Positions 26,849 to 34,525 of a DNA stretch of 64,000 bases are shown here, piece after piece (the first letter of the stretch is position 1; the number at the start of each line of letters is the position of its first letter). The notes under the pieces are model-generated. The model was not told the DNA's origin and ran no database searches. It was given only the letters and a program-made list of their open reading frames with translations. The position numbers and the translations under genes are program-made. This DNA comes from Mycolicibacterium fortuitum subsp. fortuitum (lineage in GTDB: Bacteria; Actinomycetota; Actinomycetes; Mycobacteriales; Mycobacteriaceae): the NCBI RefSeq assembly GCF_022179545.1, contig NZ_AP025518.1, positions 2,480,001 to 2,544,000 on the forward strand, in the 5' to 3' direction.

Positions 26849-28105
26849 GTGACAGTTGCCAGCTCACCGCAGGCACGCGAATACAGCCAATTCGACATCA
26901 CGTCACACGATTTCTGGAGCCAACCGTTCGCGAAGCGCGACGAGACATTCGCGCAGCTACGAGCCGGCGAAGGCCTGAGCTGGCATCAGCCCCTGTCGAC
27001 CTTGTTCGACGTGGAGGAGCCCGGCTTCTGGGCGGTGACCCGCCGGGCCGACATCCAGTTCGTCAGCCAGCATCCCGAGCTGTTCACCTCGACCCAGGGG
27101 GTGGCGCTTGATCCGATGCCGGCCGACGTGCAGAAGTTCGCCACTTTCTTCCTCATGATGGATCCGCCCCAGCACACCACGTACCGGCGCCTGATCAGCT
27201 CGGCGTTCACCCCGCGCAATGTGCGCAAGATCGAAGAGCAGATTCACCGCAACGCCGTCGCCATCGTGGACGACCTGATCGGCGTCGGAGACGTCGACTT
27301 CGTCGAGGCCTGCTCGGCGCAGCTGCCGATGCGCACCATCTCCGACATGCTCGGTGTGCCGGCTGCCGATCAGCCGGCGCTGGCCAAGGCCGCCGAGAAG
27401 TTGTTCAGCATGAGTGATGACGAGTACTCGTCGCTCGAAGAACGGGCCATGGCCACCATCAACGAGATCATGCTGATCTCGAACACCGGGGTGGAGCTGG
27501 CCAAATTCCGGCGCGCCAATCCCGGCGACGATCTGATGACCAGCATCGTCAACGCCGAGGTCGACGGGCATCGGCTGACGGACGAGGAGATCGGTGCATT
27601 CCTGATTCTGCTCGCCTCGGCCGGCAACGACACCACCAAGCAGACCACCACCCACGCGATGATGGCTCTGGCTGCCAACCCGGACCAGAAGGCTTGGCTA
27701 CTGGAGGATTTCGACAACAGGATCGGCCTGGCCACCGAAGAGTTCGTGCGGTGGGCAACGCCCGTGATCCAGTTCGCCCGGCATGCCACCGAAGATGTCG
27801 AGCTGGCCGGCCAGCAGATCCGGGCGGGGGACAAGGTCGGCCTGTTCTACTGCTCGGGTAACCGCGACGAGACCGTATTCAGAGATCCGCAGCGGTTTGA
27901 TCTGAGCCGTTCGCCCAACCCGCAGGTTGGCTTCGGCGGTGGAGGTCCGCACTTCTGCCTGGGCAACCAGCTGGCCAAGACCGAGTTGCGACACCTGTTC
28001 CGCGAGTTGCTGACCCGGCTGAAAACCGTGGAATTCGGTGAGCCCGAACTGCTGTACAGCAGCTTCGTCCACGGCATCAAGCGCGTGCCCGCGCATATCG
28101 CCTAG
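26849..28105 (+). CDS. Cytochrome P450 (first of two)
   Basis: A 418-residue P450. The I-helix has LLASAGNDTTKQ, the K-helix ExxR is in EEFVRWATP, and the haem loop FGGGGPHFCLG places the Cys ligand at about residue 370. The ATPVIQFARHATEDVEL segment recalls CYP125/CYP142-type mycobacterial enzymes that hydroxylate sterol side chains or branched lipids, but the substrate is not proven. I chose GTG 26849 because GGAGGGG lies 5 nt upstream. A ferredoxin gene follows after 11 bp and is its likely electron donor. Confidence 0.92.
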   Translation: MTVASSPQAREYSQFDITSHDFWSQPFAKRDETFAQLRAGEGLSWHQPLSTLFDVEEPGFWAVTRRADIQFVSQHPELFTSTQGVALDPMPADVQKFATFFLMMDPPQHTTYRRLISSAFTPRNVRKIEEQIHRNAVAIVDDLIGVGDVDFVEACSAQLPMRTISDMLGVPAADQPALAKAAEKLFSMSDDEYSSLEERAMATINEIMLISNTGVELAKFRRANPGDDLMTSIVNAEVDGHRLTDEEIGAFLILLASAGNDTTKQTTTHAMMALAANPDQKAWLLEDFDNRIGLATEEFVRWATPVIQFARHATEDVELAGQQIRAGDKVGLFYCSGNRDETVFRDPQRFDLSRSPNPQVGFGGGGPHFCLGNQLAKTELRHLFRELLTRLKTVEFGEPELLYSSFVHGIKRVPAHIA

Positions 28106-28116
28106 AGGACGAGACG

Positions 28117-28308
28117 ATGCGCATCGAAGTCGATCTGGGTAAGTGCACGGGCCACGGCATCTGCGAGTCGATCGCCGAGGACGTGTTCGAGGTTTCCGAC
28201 GAGGGCATGGTGCAGATCCACGGCGACGATCACCCGGAGAGCGACCGGGAGCGGTTGAAGCAGGCCGTGGCTCAATGCCCGGCTTCCGCCTTGCGGATGC
28301 GGGCCTGA
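28117..28308 (+). CDS. Single-cluster ferredoxin with His in the cluster motif
   Basis: A 63-residue P450-type ferredoxin. The cluster motif reads C-T-G-H-G-I-C and later C-P: the central Cys of CxxCxxC is replaced by His. This is the CXX?XXC(X)nCP pattern of mycobacterial P450 redox partners (family knowledge). The DGMV-like EGMVQIH and the CPASAL tail are typical. It is downstream of and coupled to the P450 at 26849-28105. Confidence 0.93.
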   Translation: MRIEVDLGKCTGHGICESIAEDVFEVSDEGMVQIHGDDHPESDRERLKQAVAQCPASALRMRA

Positions 28309-28325
28309 AGGTACAACCCGGTGCG

Positions 28326-29147
28326 CTAGGAACGCTTGGGTGGCCGCGGCCGCACCAGCACCGACTGTTGGATGGCGCCGACCGCGCCGCGCTGGTCGAA
28401 GAGTGTGCCCACCGTCGTGCCGATACCGTCGGGACCGTAGTTCGTGTCGGCGCGGATTCCGATCCACTCGCCGTCGGGCACTCGGTGGATGTGCACCACC
28501 AGATCGGTGTTGAGGAAGGTCCACTTGCGGATGTCGATCTTGGAGCCGATGCCGTTGGCGTCGTCGGCGACGGCGAACAACCGCTGCAACGGCGTCATCG
28601 CCTCGCCGTTGACGACGTCGACGGTGGGCTTGAGCCAGGACTCGCCGGGACCCGGCGCCTGCGGCACGGTCAGCCAGCGCCAGTCCACGCTGTGCACGTA
28701 GTTGGGTTCCCAGTTCTTGGCCATGTCCCGGTTCCGGGCCTGATCCAGCGGCGGTAGTGGCTCGACGCCGGTGTGCGCGATGCCCTCGGTATCCACCTGA
28801 AGCATCCGCCAACCACTGGCTCGCGCCACCACCCTGGGTTCACCATCGGGTCCGAGCGCCAGCATCTCGGCGTTGACCAGTTCGATCTGCCTGCCCGGCC
28901 GTTCCAGCTGCGCCCGCACCCAGAGGTCGCCTTCGGAGGGCACGCCGCCCATCAGGTCGATGGCGACCCGGCTCAACCGGGTGTCGGCACGGTGCTCGCA
29001 GCGTTCCAATGCCCGCACCAGCAACGCGGATACCGGCGCGCCGTGCTGGATCGACGCCGACCAGGTGCCGCGCGCCATGTCGGTCGCGCGAAACTTCGCA
29101 CCGATCGGGTCGTTCTCGTCGATCAGCTCGTAGTAGGAGTCAGACAT
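28326..29147 (-). CDS. Thioesterase-like (double hotdog) protein
   Basis: A 273-residue protein of the TesB-like thioesterase superfamily. Repeated hotdog elements are seen: GTWSASIQHGAPVSALLVRALE with RVAIDLMGGVP, and GIGSKIDIRKWTFLNTDLVVHIHR in the second half. The conserved Asp of the second hotdog appears in LNTDLVVH. It would hydrolyse acyl-CoA intermediates. It follows the SMP-30 gene by 9 bp on the minus strand and so belongs to the operon read from operator D. Confidence 0.8.
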   Translation of the reverse strand: MSDSYYELIDENDPIGAKFRATDMARGTWSASIQHGAPVSALLVRALERCEHRADTRLSRVAIDLMGGVPSEGDLWVRAQLERPGRQIELVNAEMLALGPDGEPRVVARASGWRMLQVDTEGIAHTGVEPLPPLDQARNRDMAKNWEPNYVHSVDWRWLTVPQAPGPGESWLKPTVDVVNGEAMTPLQRLFAVADDANGIGSKIDIRKWTFLNTDLVVHIHRVPDGEWIGIRADTNYGPDGIGTTVGTLFDQRGAVGAIQQSVLVRPRPPKRS

Positions 29148-29156
29148 ATCTACCGT

Positions 29157-30017
29157 TCAGTGGTGATGGTGCGAGTCGTGCTCGCCGGGTGCGGGTGTCT
29201 CGACCACCAGCGCGTCGACCCGCGACAGCTTGGTTCCCACGAGTCGTTCCGGATGGGCATCGGTGGTGGTGACCATGAACAGGGTGCGCCCTTCGACCCC
29301 GCCGAGGGCGCACGCGATCGCGGTCCGGCCGCCGGCGTCGACCCGGTCGGTGACCGCGGAGCCGTCGGGCGCGATGCGCTGGAACTCGTGCGCCAATGTC
29401 AGTGCCACCCATACTCCACCCTCGGCGTCGATCGCGAGGCCGTCCGGCGGGCCGTCGAGCCCGTCGATGAACACCCGCCGGTCGCCGAGGCTGCCATCGG
29501 GGCGGATGGTGAAGGCGCTGAGTCGCCGCGCGGTGGACTCCGCGACGATCAGCGTGGTGCCGTCCGGGGTGATCACCATGCCGTTCGGAAAGTCGAGGCT
29601 TTCGGCGACGACAGCACGCGTGCCGTCGGGGTCGATGCGCACGATCACCCCGTCGGTACGCGCTTGCGATCCCACGTAGGCCCGGCCCTGCTCGTCGACC
29701 ACCATGTCTCCGAGGGCTGCGGGGGCCAGGTCGCTGAGGTCGGCCAGCAGCTCGACGGTGTCGCCGTCGTAGCGCAGCACCTGCCGGTCTTGGGTGGACA
29801 CGATCAGCAGGGTGCCGTCAGGCAGAAACCCCAACCCGGAGGGGGAATGTCCGGGCACGGGCAGGGTGGTCATGGATCCGGACAGGGTGACCGTGTGCAC
29901 GGCCTCGCCCAGCATGTCGGAGAACCACAACAGGCCCTCGAACCAGCGCGGGCCCTCACCGAAACAGAAGCCATGGGCCAGTTCAGTTGTCCCGGTTTGT
30001 TCGGTTCCTGCCGTCAT
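29157..30017 (-). CDS. SMP-30/gluconolactonase-like lactonase
   Basis: A 286-residue six-bladed beta-propeller of the SMP-30/gluconolactonase family. Metal-binding and repeat motifs include FGEGPRWFEGLLWFSD (Glu ligand), SLDFPNGMVITPDG (Asn ligand) and GPPDGLAIDAEGGVWVA (Asp ligand). It probably opens a lactone, which fits with the Baeyer-Villiger enzyme in the divergent operon. The C-terminus is an unusual HDSHHHH, possibly metal-binding. ATG 30017 lies 11 bp from operator D. Confidence 0.87.
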   Translation of the reverse strand: MTAGTEQTGTTELAHGFCFGEGPRWFEGLLWFSDMLGEAVHTVTLSGSMTTLPVPGHSPSGLGFLPDGTLLIVSTQDRQVLRYDGDTVELLADLSDLAPAALGDMVVDEQGRAYVGSQARTDGVIVRIDPDGTRAVVAESLDFPNGMVITPDGTTLIVAESTARRLSAFTIRPDGSLGDRRVFIDGLDGPPDGLAIDAEGGVWVALTLAHEFQRIAPDGSAVTDRVDAGGRTAIACALGGVEGRTLFMVTTTDAHPERLVGTKLSRVDALVVETPAPGEHDSHHHH

Positions 30018-30028
30018 GCCGCCGCACC

Positions 30029-30054
30029 TTTACAAAACACGGCACAAGTGTCAC
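30029..30054. promoter_or_regulatory. Operator/promoter site D of the catabolic regulon
   Basis: TTTACAA-N12-GTGTCAC, the same as site A in half-sites and spacing. It serves the SMP-30-thioesterase operon leftward and, by position, the seven-gene operon starting at 30094 rightward. Confidence 0.75.
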
Positions 30055-30093
30055 GCTCGCAGGGTGTCACTGTCAACCACCGGAGTGCGGTAG

Positions 30094-30798
30094 ATGAAGA
30101 AGTTCTACGGCCACACGCTGATTTATCTGCACGAGACCATCGACCTGGGGTCGGGACGGACCGACCAATTCAGCGGCCCCTTCAGCGAGATCTACCGGCC
30201 GATGATGGAGGACCTCGGCGCCAGGCTGTTCTCGATCTGGGAGACGACGCCGTACAACGGGCACTGGCCACAGGTCACGATCATCTGGGAGATCGACGCA
30301 TTCGCCGACTACGCCCGGATCGGCAAGGCGCAGGCGGTCGGAGGCAGTCACGAGAAGTCCGCCCTGCAGTGGGCGGCATACCTGTCCGAGCTCGGAGCCC
30401 GAGGCGAGGGCCGAATCATGTACGCCGGCAAGTACAACCGGACGCTCGCGCAGCTCCAAGACGCGAACTTCGGTGCCGGCCTGGTGATTCAGGAGATCAT
30501 GGAGACCAAGCCGGGGCGCCAGGACGACTACATCCGGGAGCTCGAGCGGCTGTATGTGCCATGGTCGGAAAGCACGGGCAAACGCTGGTTGGGCTCGTTC
30601 ATCACCACCTTCCGGTTCAACGAGGTGATCCACTACTGGGCACTCGACGACGACTGGGACTGCTTCGAGAACCACTACCCGTCGTGGAAGGGCAACCCGC
30701 CCGCGGAGATCGTCACCTGGATGAGCGTGGCCCCCGCACTGCGCGACGGCTGGGAGGATTCGATCCTCTCGGCTCTGCCGCCCTCGCCGTTGAAGTAG
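30094..30798 (+). CDS. Unrecognised protein, possibly NIPSNAP-like dimeric alpha/beta barrel
   Basis: A 234-residue soluble protein. It appears to contain two related alpha/beta segments: one with GARLFSIWETTPYNGHWPQVTIIW, the other with KRWLGSFITTFRFNEVIHYW. Each has the strand-turn-strand and Trp-rich pattern of NIPSNAP or EthD-like ferredoxin folds. There are no obvious catalytic residues. It is the first gene of the rightward operon from operator D and lies 8 bp before a P450, so a role in the same pathway is likely. The family assignment is tentative. Confidence 0.7.
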   Translation: MKKFYGHTLIYLHETIDLGSGRTDQFSGPFSEIYRPMMEDLGARLFSIWETTPYNGHWPQVTIIWEIDAFADYARIGKAQAVGGSHEKSALQWAAYLSELGARGEGRIMYAGKYNRTLAQLQDANFGAGLVIQEIMETKPGRQDDYIRELERLYVPWSESTGKRWLGSFITTFRFNEVIHYWALDDDWDCFENHYPSWKGNPPAEIVTWMSVAPALRDGWEDSILSALPPSPLK

Positions 30799-30806
30799 GT
30801 CGGCAG

Positions 30807-32036
30807 ATGAAACAGCCTGTGTTGCAGGATTTCAGCTACGACCCGTTCGACCCGGAAGTGATGGCGAACCCGCTGCCGTACTACCGGGTCCTGCGCGACG
30901 AGTACCCGGTGTACTACATCGACAGGTGGGACACCTACGCGCTGTCCCGGTTCGACGACATCTGGAACATGCTCGGGGTCAACGACGGAACCTTTGTCGC
31001 CTCTGAGGGGACGCTGCCGGCCGCCAACGTCTTGGCGCACCGCAACGACGGCCCGGTGCCGGATCCGCCGCTGCACCCGATGCCCTTCCACGCCAACTTC
31101 GATTCGCCGTTGTACGAGAACGTGCGGCGCTGCACCTCGGCGCAGTTCCGTCCGCGCTCGGCGGCCAAGCTGGCCGACAAGATCCGGACACTGGCCAACG
31201 AACGCCTCGACGAGTTGCTGCCGCGCGGCAGGTTCGACCTGACCCAGGATTACGGCGGCATCGTGGCCGCCGCGATGGTGTGTGAATTCGTGGGCTTACC
31301 CGTCGATCTCGCGCCCGAGGTGCTGGCGACAGTCAACGCGGGCAGCCTCGCGCAGCCCGGCGAGGGGGTCGAGGTCGGCAATGCCCGCCCCGGCTACCTG
31401 TCGTATCTGACTCCGATCATCGAGCGGCGGCGCGCGGAAGGCCACGACGGCAGCGTGCCGATCGCCGATGCCCTGATCGAGCACCGGCTGCCAGACGGGT
31501 CGGCCTTCGGGGACGTGGAAGCCGCCGTGCAAATGCTCGGCGTGTTCATCGGCGGCACCGAGACGGTCCCGAAGATCACCGCGACCGGACTGTGGCAGCT
31601 GCTGCGGCATCCTGACCAATTGGCCGCGGTGCGTGCTGATCTCGACGGCAACGTGCCGATTGCGCGTGAGGAGATCATCCGGCACAGCGCCCCCGCGCAA
31701 TGGTTCGCCAGAACCGTGAGGCGGCCGTACACCGTGCACGGCACGACCATCAATCCCGGGCAGCGCATCATCACACTGCTGGCTTCGGCGGCTAGGGACG
31801 AACGCGAGTACGAGAATCCGGACGACTTCGTATGGGATCGGCGCATCGAACGGCTGTTGTCGTTCGGACACGGACAGCACTTCTGCCTGGGAGTGCACGT
31901 GGCTCGCCTGGAGATCACCATCATGGTCCAGGAGTTCCTCAAACGCGTGCCCGATTATCACATCGACGAGACCGCGGCATCGCGGCCGCCGTCCAGCTTC
32001 CAGTGGGGCTGGAACAACATCCCGGTGGAGGTGTGA
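30807..32036 (+). CDS. Cytochrome P450 (second)
   Basis: A 409-residue P450. The I-helix reads VFIGGTETVPK, with the usual acid-Thr pair in GGTET; the ExxR is in REEIIRHS; the haem loop FGHGQHFCLG places the Cys at about residue 360. It is clearly distinct from the first P450, with no shared N-terminus. I chose ATG 30807, eight bases after the previous stop; the frame is open far upstream only as antisense of other genes. No ferredoxin is adjacent, so it may share the one at 28117. Confidence 0.9.
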   Translation: MKQPVLQDFSYDPFDPEVMANPLPYYRVLRDEYPVYYIDRWDTYALSRFDDIWNMLGVNDGTFVASEGTLPAANVLAHRNDGPVPDPPLHPMPFHANFDSPLYENVRRCTSAQFRPRSAAKLADKIRTLANERLDELLPRGRFDLTQDYGGIVAAAMVCEFVGLPVDLAPEVLATVNAGSLAQPGEGVEVGNARPGYLSYLTPIIERRRAEGHDGSVPIADALIEHRLPDGSAFGDVEAAVQMLGVFIGGTETVPKITATGLWQLLRHPDQLAAVRADLDGNVPIAREEIIRHSAPAQWFARTVRRPYTVHGTTINPGQRIITLLASAARDEREYENPDDFVWDRRIERLLSFGHGQHFCLGVHVARLEITIMVQEFLKRVPDYHIDETAASRPPSSFQWGWNNIPVEV

Positions 32037-32037
32037 C

Positions 32038-33006
32038 GTGTGGTCGTATCGGCTCGTGGCTCCGTACACGTTTGAGCGGCAAGAAATTTCAGAACCGTCG
32101 CCGGAATCGTTGGCCGACGGCCAGGTGCTGCTCGACTTCCTGGCCGCCGGGATCTGTGGCAGCGACCTGCCCGGGTTCCGTGGCACCCAGGGAAAACTGC
32201 CGGGCGACACCGGATGCTGCGCAGCGGAGATGAACGGCTTCCCGATCCACGAGATCGTGGGCGAGGTACTGGCGAGCCGCCATCCGGACCACCGGCCGGG
32301 GGACCGGGTGGTGGGTTGGGCGTCGGGGTTCGACGGTCTCATGGGCCGCGTGATCGCCGACGGCTCCGGGCTGGTGCCCTACGACCCCGCGCTGCCCCCC
32401 GAACTGGCGGTAGGCCTGCAACCGCTGGCATGTGTCCTGTACGCCGTCGAACAACTGCCTGACTTGGAAGGCCGTCACGTCGCGGTGATCGGTCAGGGTT
32501 CGATCGGGCTGCTGTTCTCCTATGTGGCAAAGGCTTTCGGGGCCGCGCGAGTTACCGGGGTGGACCCGGTTGACCGCTCTTCGGTGAGCACTCGCTTCGG
32601 CGTCGACCACGCGGTCCGGGCCACGAGCGACCGCTGGATCAGACACCTGGGGCCGGACAGTAAGCCTGATGTCGTCATCGAGGCCGTCGGGCACCAGGTC
32701 GCCACGCTCAATCACGCGTTGGAAGCCGCGGCCTTCGGCGGCACGGTGTTCTACTTCGGCGTACCCGATGACGACAGCTATCCGATCAGCATGCGCGCCA
32801 TGCTGCGGAACAACCTGACCCTGAAATCCGGTGTCACGCTGGACCGGCAGCGTGTGCTGCGCCGGGCCGACGAGTTCGCTCGGGAACATCCCGACCTGCT
32901 TCCCGGCTATGTGACCCACACGTTCGGATCAGACGACGTGCAGGCGGCGTTCGAGCTGGCCTGCCGCCCCGTGTCCGAGCGCGTCAAGATCGCGATCACC
33001 CGATGA
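32038..33006 (+). CDS. Zinc-type medium-chain dehydrogenase/reductase
   Basis: A 322-residue MDR alcohol dehydrogenase-like protein. The catalytic zinc Cys is in AAGICGSDLPGF, the His-Glu pair in FPIHEIVGEV, and the Rossmann motif is VAVIGQGSIGLLFSYVAK. The four-Cys structural zinc lobe is missing; the loop holds only DTGCCAAEM. It probably oxidises a secondary alcohol formed by a P450. GTG 32038 follows the P450 stop by 1 bp, and the gene overlaps the aldolase gene by 4 bp. Confidence 0.85.
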   Translation: MWSYRLVAPYTFERQEISEPSPESLADGQVLLDFLAAGICGSDLPGFRGTQGKLPGDTGCCAAEMNGFPIHEIVGEVLASRHPDHRPGDRVVGWASGFDGLMGRVIADGSGLVPYDPALPPELAVGLQPLACVLYAVEQLPDLEGRHVAVIGQGSIGLLFSYVAKAFGAARVTGVDPVDRSSVSTRFGVDHAVRATSDRWIRHLGPDSKPDVVIEAVGHQVATLNHALEAAAFGGTVFYFGVPDDDSYPISMRAMLRNNLTLKSGVTLDRQRVLRRADEFAREHPDLLPGYVTHTFGSDDVQAAFELACRPVSERVKIAITR

Positions 33007-33785
33007 ACCCGAGCAGACTGCAAGCTGCGCTGGCCGCCAATACACAGGTCTGGGGCGGCTGGGTGGTCGGCCCGACGATCCTCGGTCCCGAGGAGTTCGC
33101 GGCGGCCGGATACCACTACGTCGGATTCGACGTCCAGCATGGATATCTCGACGATGCCGACGTGGCGCTGCTGGTCCGCCGGCTGGAGCACGTGCCGATC
33201 GCCACCGCGGTGCGGCTGCCCTCGGCGGACCCCGCGCCGATCGGCAGGGTGCTCGACGCAGGCGCCGACGCGGTGATCATCGCCATGGTGGAATCCGCCG
33301 CACAGGCCGCCGCCGCAGTGGCGGCCACGCGGTACGCCCCGGCGGGGGTCCGCAGCTTCGGACCGCTACGGGCTTCCCTCGGCCACGACACCACCGAGTT
33401 GGAAGCCAGGGCAAGCGTGTTCGCGATGATCGAGACTGCGGCGGGCCTGAGCGCCGCCGACGAGATCTGTGCGGTACCGGGCCTCACCGGCATCTATGTC
33501 GGCCCGGCCGATCTGGCGATCTCGATGGGTTACCAGGTCTCCGACGCCTGGACGCATCCGGAGGTGCGGGCGGCGATGGTCAAGATCCACGCCGCCGCCC
33601 GCGCGGCGGGATTGGTAGCGGGAATTCATGCTGGAGCGGGCAAGCTCGGAAAATCCATGGCCGACTTGGGCTTCCAGATGATCACGCTGGCCTCAGAATC
33701 TCAGGCGTTACGCCGCGGTGCCACCGAGCACCTCGCCGAGGCAACCGGAAACGCCACTCCCACCGAACGAGGAGGATACAACTGA
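33003..33785 (+). CDS. HpcH/HpaI-family aldolase
   Basis: A 260-residue metal-dependent class II aldolase of the HpaI/citrate lyase-beta type. Conserved parts: GFDVQHGYLDD, ATAVRLPSADP (Arg), MIETAAGLSAADEI (metal Glu) and YVGPADLAISMGY (metal Asp). It cleaves or forms hydroxy-oxo acids, giving pyruvate or a similar product plus an aldehyde. ATGA overlap with the dehydrogenase gene shows coupling. An SDR gene follows with an overlapping start. Confidence 0.88.
   Translation: MNPSRLQAALAANTQVWGGWVVGPTILGPEEFAAAGYHYVGFDVQHGYLDDADVALLVRRLEHVPIATAVRLPSADPAPIGRVLDAGADAVIIAMVESAAQAAAAVAATRYAPAGVRSFGPLRASLGHDTTELEARASVFAMIETAAGLSAADEICAVPGLTGIYVGPADLAISMGYQVSDAWTHPEVRAAMVKIHAAARAAGLVAGIHAGAGKLGKSMADLGFQMITLASESQALRRGATEHLAEATGNATPTERGGYN
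33771..33784 (+). promoter_or_regulatory. Ribosome binding site and CTG start of the SDR gene
   Basis: GGAGG at 33771-33775 lies 6 nt before CTG 33782, which overlaps the aldolase stop (CTGA). No ATG, GTG or TTG occurs in frame until GTG 33821, which would delete the first beta strand of the SDR. Confidence 0.6.
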
Positions 33786-34525
33786 ACGCAGGAACAGGCT
33801 CTCCCAGCCGCGTCGCACTGGTGACCGGTGCCGCACGCGGCCAGGGCGCAGCCATCGTCCGCCGGCTGGTGGCCGACGGTTACCGGGTGACCGCAGGGGA
33901 TCACCTGATCGACGAACTCACCCCTACGACAACCGAGTTCGGTGACGATGTGTTGGCGGTCGAGTTGGACGTGACCTCGCCGGAGCACTGGCAGACCGCG
34001 GTAGCAGCCACCGTGGCCCGGTTCGGTGGACTCAACGCACTGGTGAACAACGCCGGTGTGCTGCACAGCGCCTCGATCGCCGAGGAAACTCCGGATGGTT
34101 TCGACAGTTTGTGGCGAGTGAACTGCCTCGGGCCCTTCCTTGGACTGCAGGCAGCGCTCGAGCCGCTGCGGCGGGCGGACAACGCCGCGGTGGTGAACAC
34201 CTGCAGCACCGGGGCGATCCGTCCGTTTCCGCACCACGCGGCCTACGGTTCGTCGAAGTGGGCGCTCCGCGGGCTCACTCAGGTGGCTGCCGCGGAACTC
34301 GGCCGTGACGGGATCCGGGTCAACGCGATCTTTCCCGGACCCGTCGAGACGCCGATGCTGGACGAGCCCACCCAGGCTCGGCTGGCGGAGCGGGCTACGT
34401 TGGGGCGGCTGGGCAAGCCGAGTGAGATGGCCGACGCGGTGGCCTTCCTGTTGTCGGACCAGGCGGCATTCATCACCGGCTCCGAGCTCGTCATCGACGG
34501 CGGCCAATGTCTGCGGATCGGATGA
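33782..34525 (+). CDS. Short-chain dehydrogenase/reductase, probable CTG start
   Basis: A 247-residue classical SDR. The cofactor motif is VTGAARGQG, the NNAG motif is present (VNNAGVLHS), and the catalytic Ser and Tyr-x3-Lys are in NTCSTGAIRPF and YGSSKWALRG. The sequence RVALVTG that forms beta1 is only included if translation starts at CTG 33782, which has an ideal ribosome binding site; GTG 33821 would start at the VTG itself. It should oxidise a hydroxyl or reduce a ketone next to the Baeyer-Villiger step. It overlaps the next gene by 4 bp. Confidence 0.85.
   Translation: MNAGTGSPSRVALVTGAARGQGAAIVRRLVADGYRVTAGDHLIDELTPTTTEFGDDVLAVELDVTSPEHWQTAVAATVARFGGLNALVNNAGVLHSASIAEETPDGFDSLWRVNCLGPFLGLQAALEPLRRADNAAVVNTCSTGAIRPFPHHAAYGSSKWALRGLTQVAAAELGRDGIRVNAIFPGPVETPMLDEPTQARLAERATLGRLGKPSEMADAVAFLLSDQAAFITGSELVIDGGQCLRIG

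Noticed and set aside
28773..30806. Upstream part of the long plus-strand frame that ends in the second P450
   Set aside because: This part is antisense to the thioesterase and SMP-30 genes. The P450 homology begins only at ATG 30807.
33821..34525. GTG 33821 as the SDR start
   Set aside because: It removes the first beta strand and has no ribosome binding site; CTG 33782 has both.
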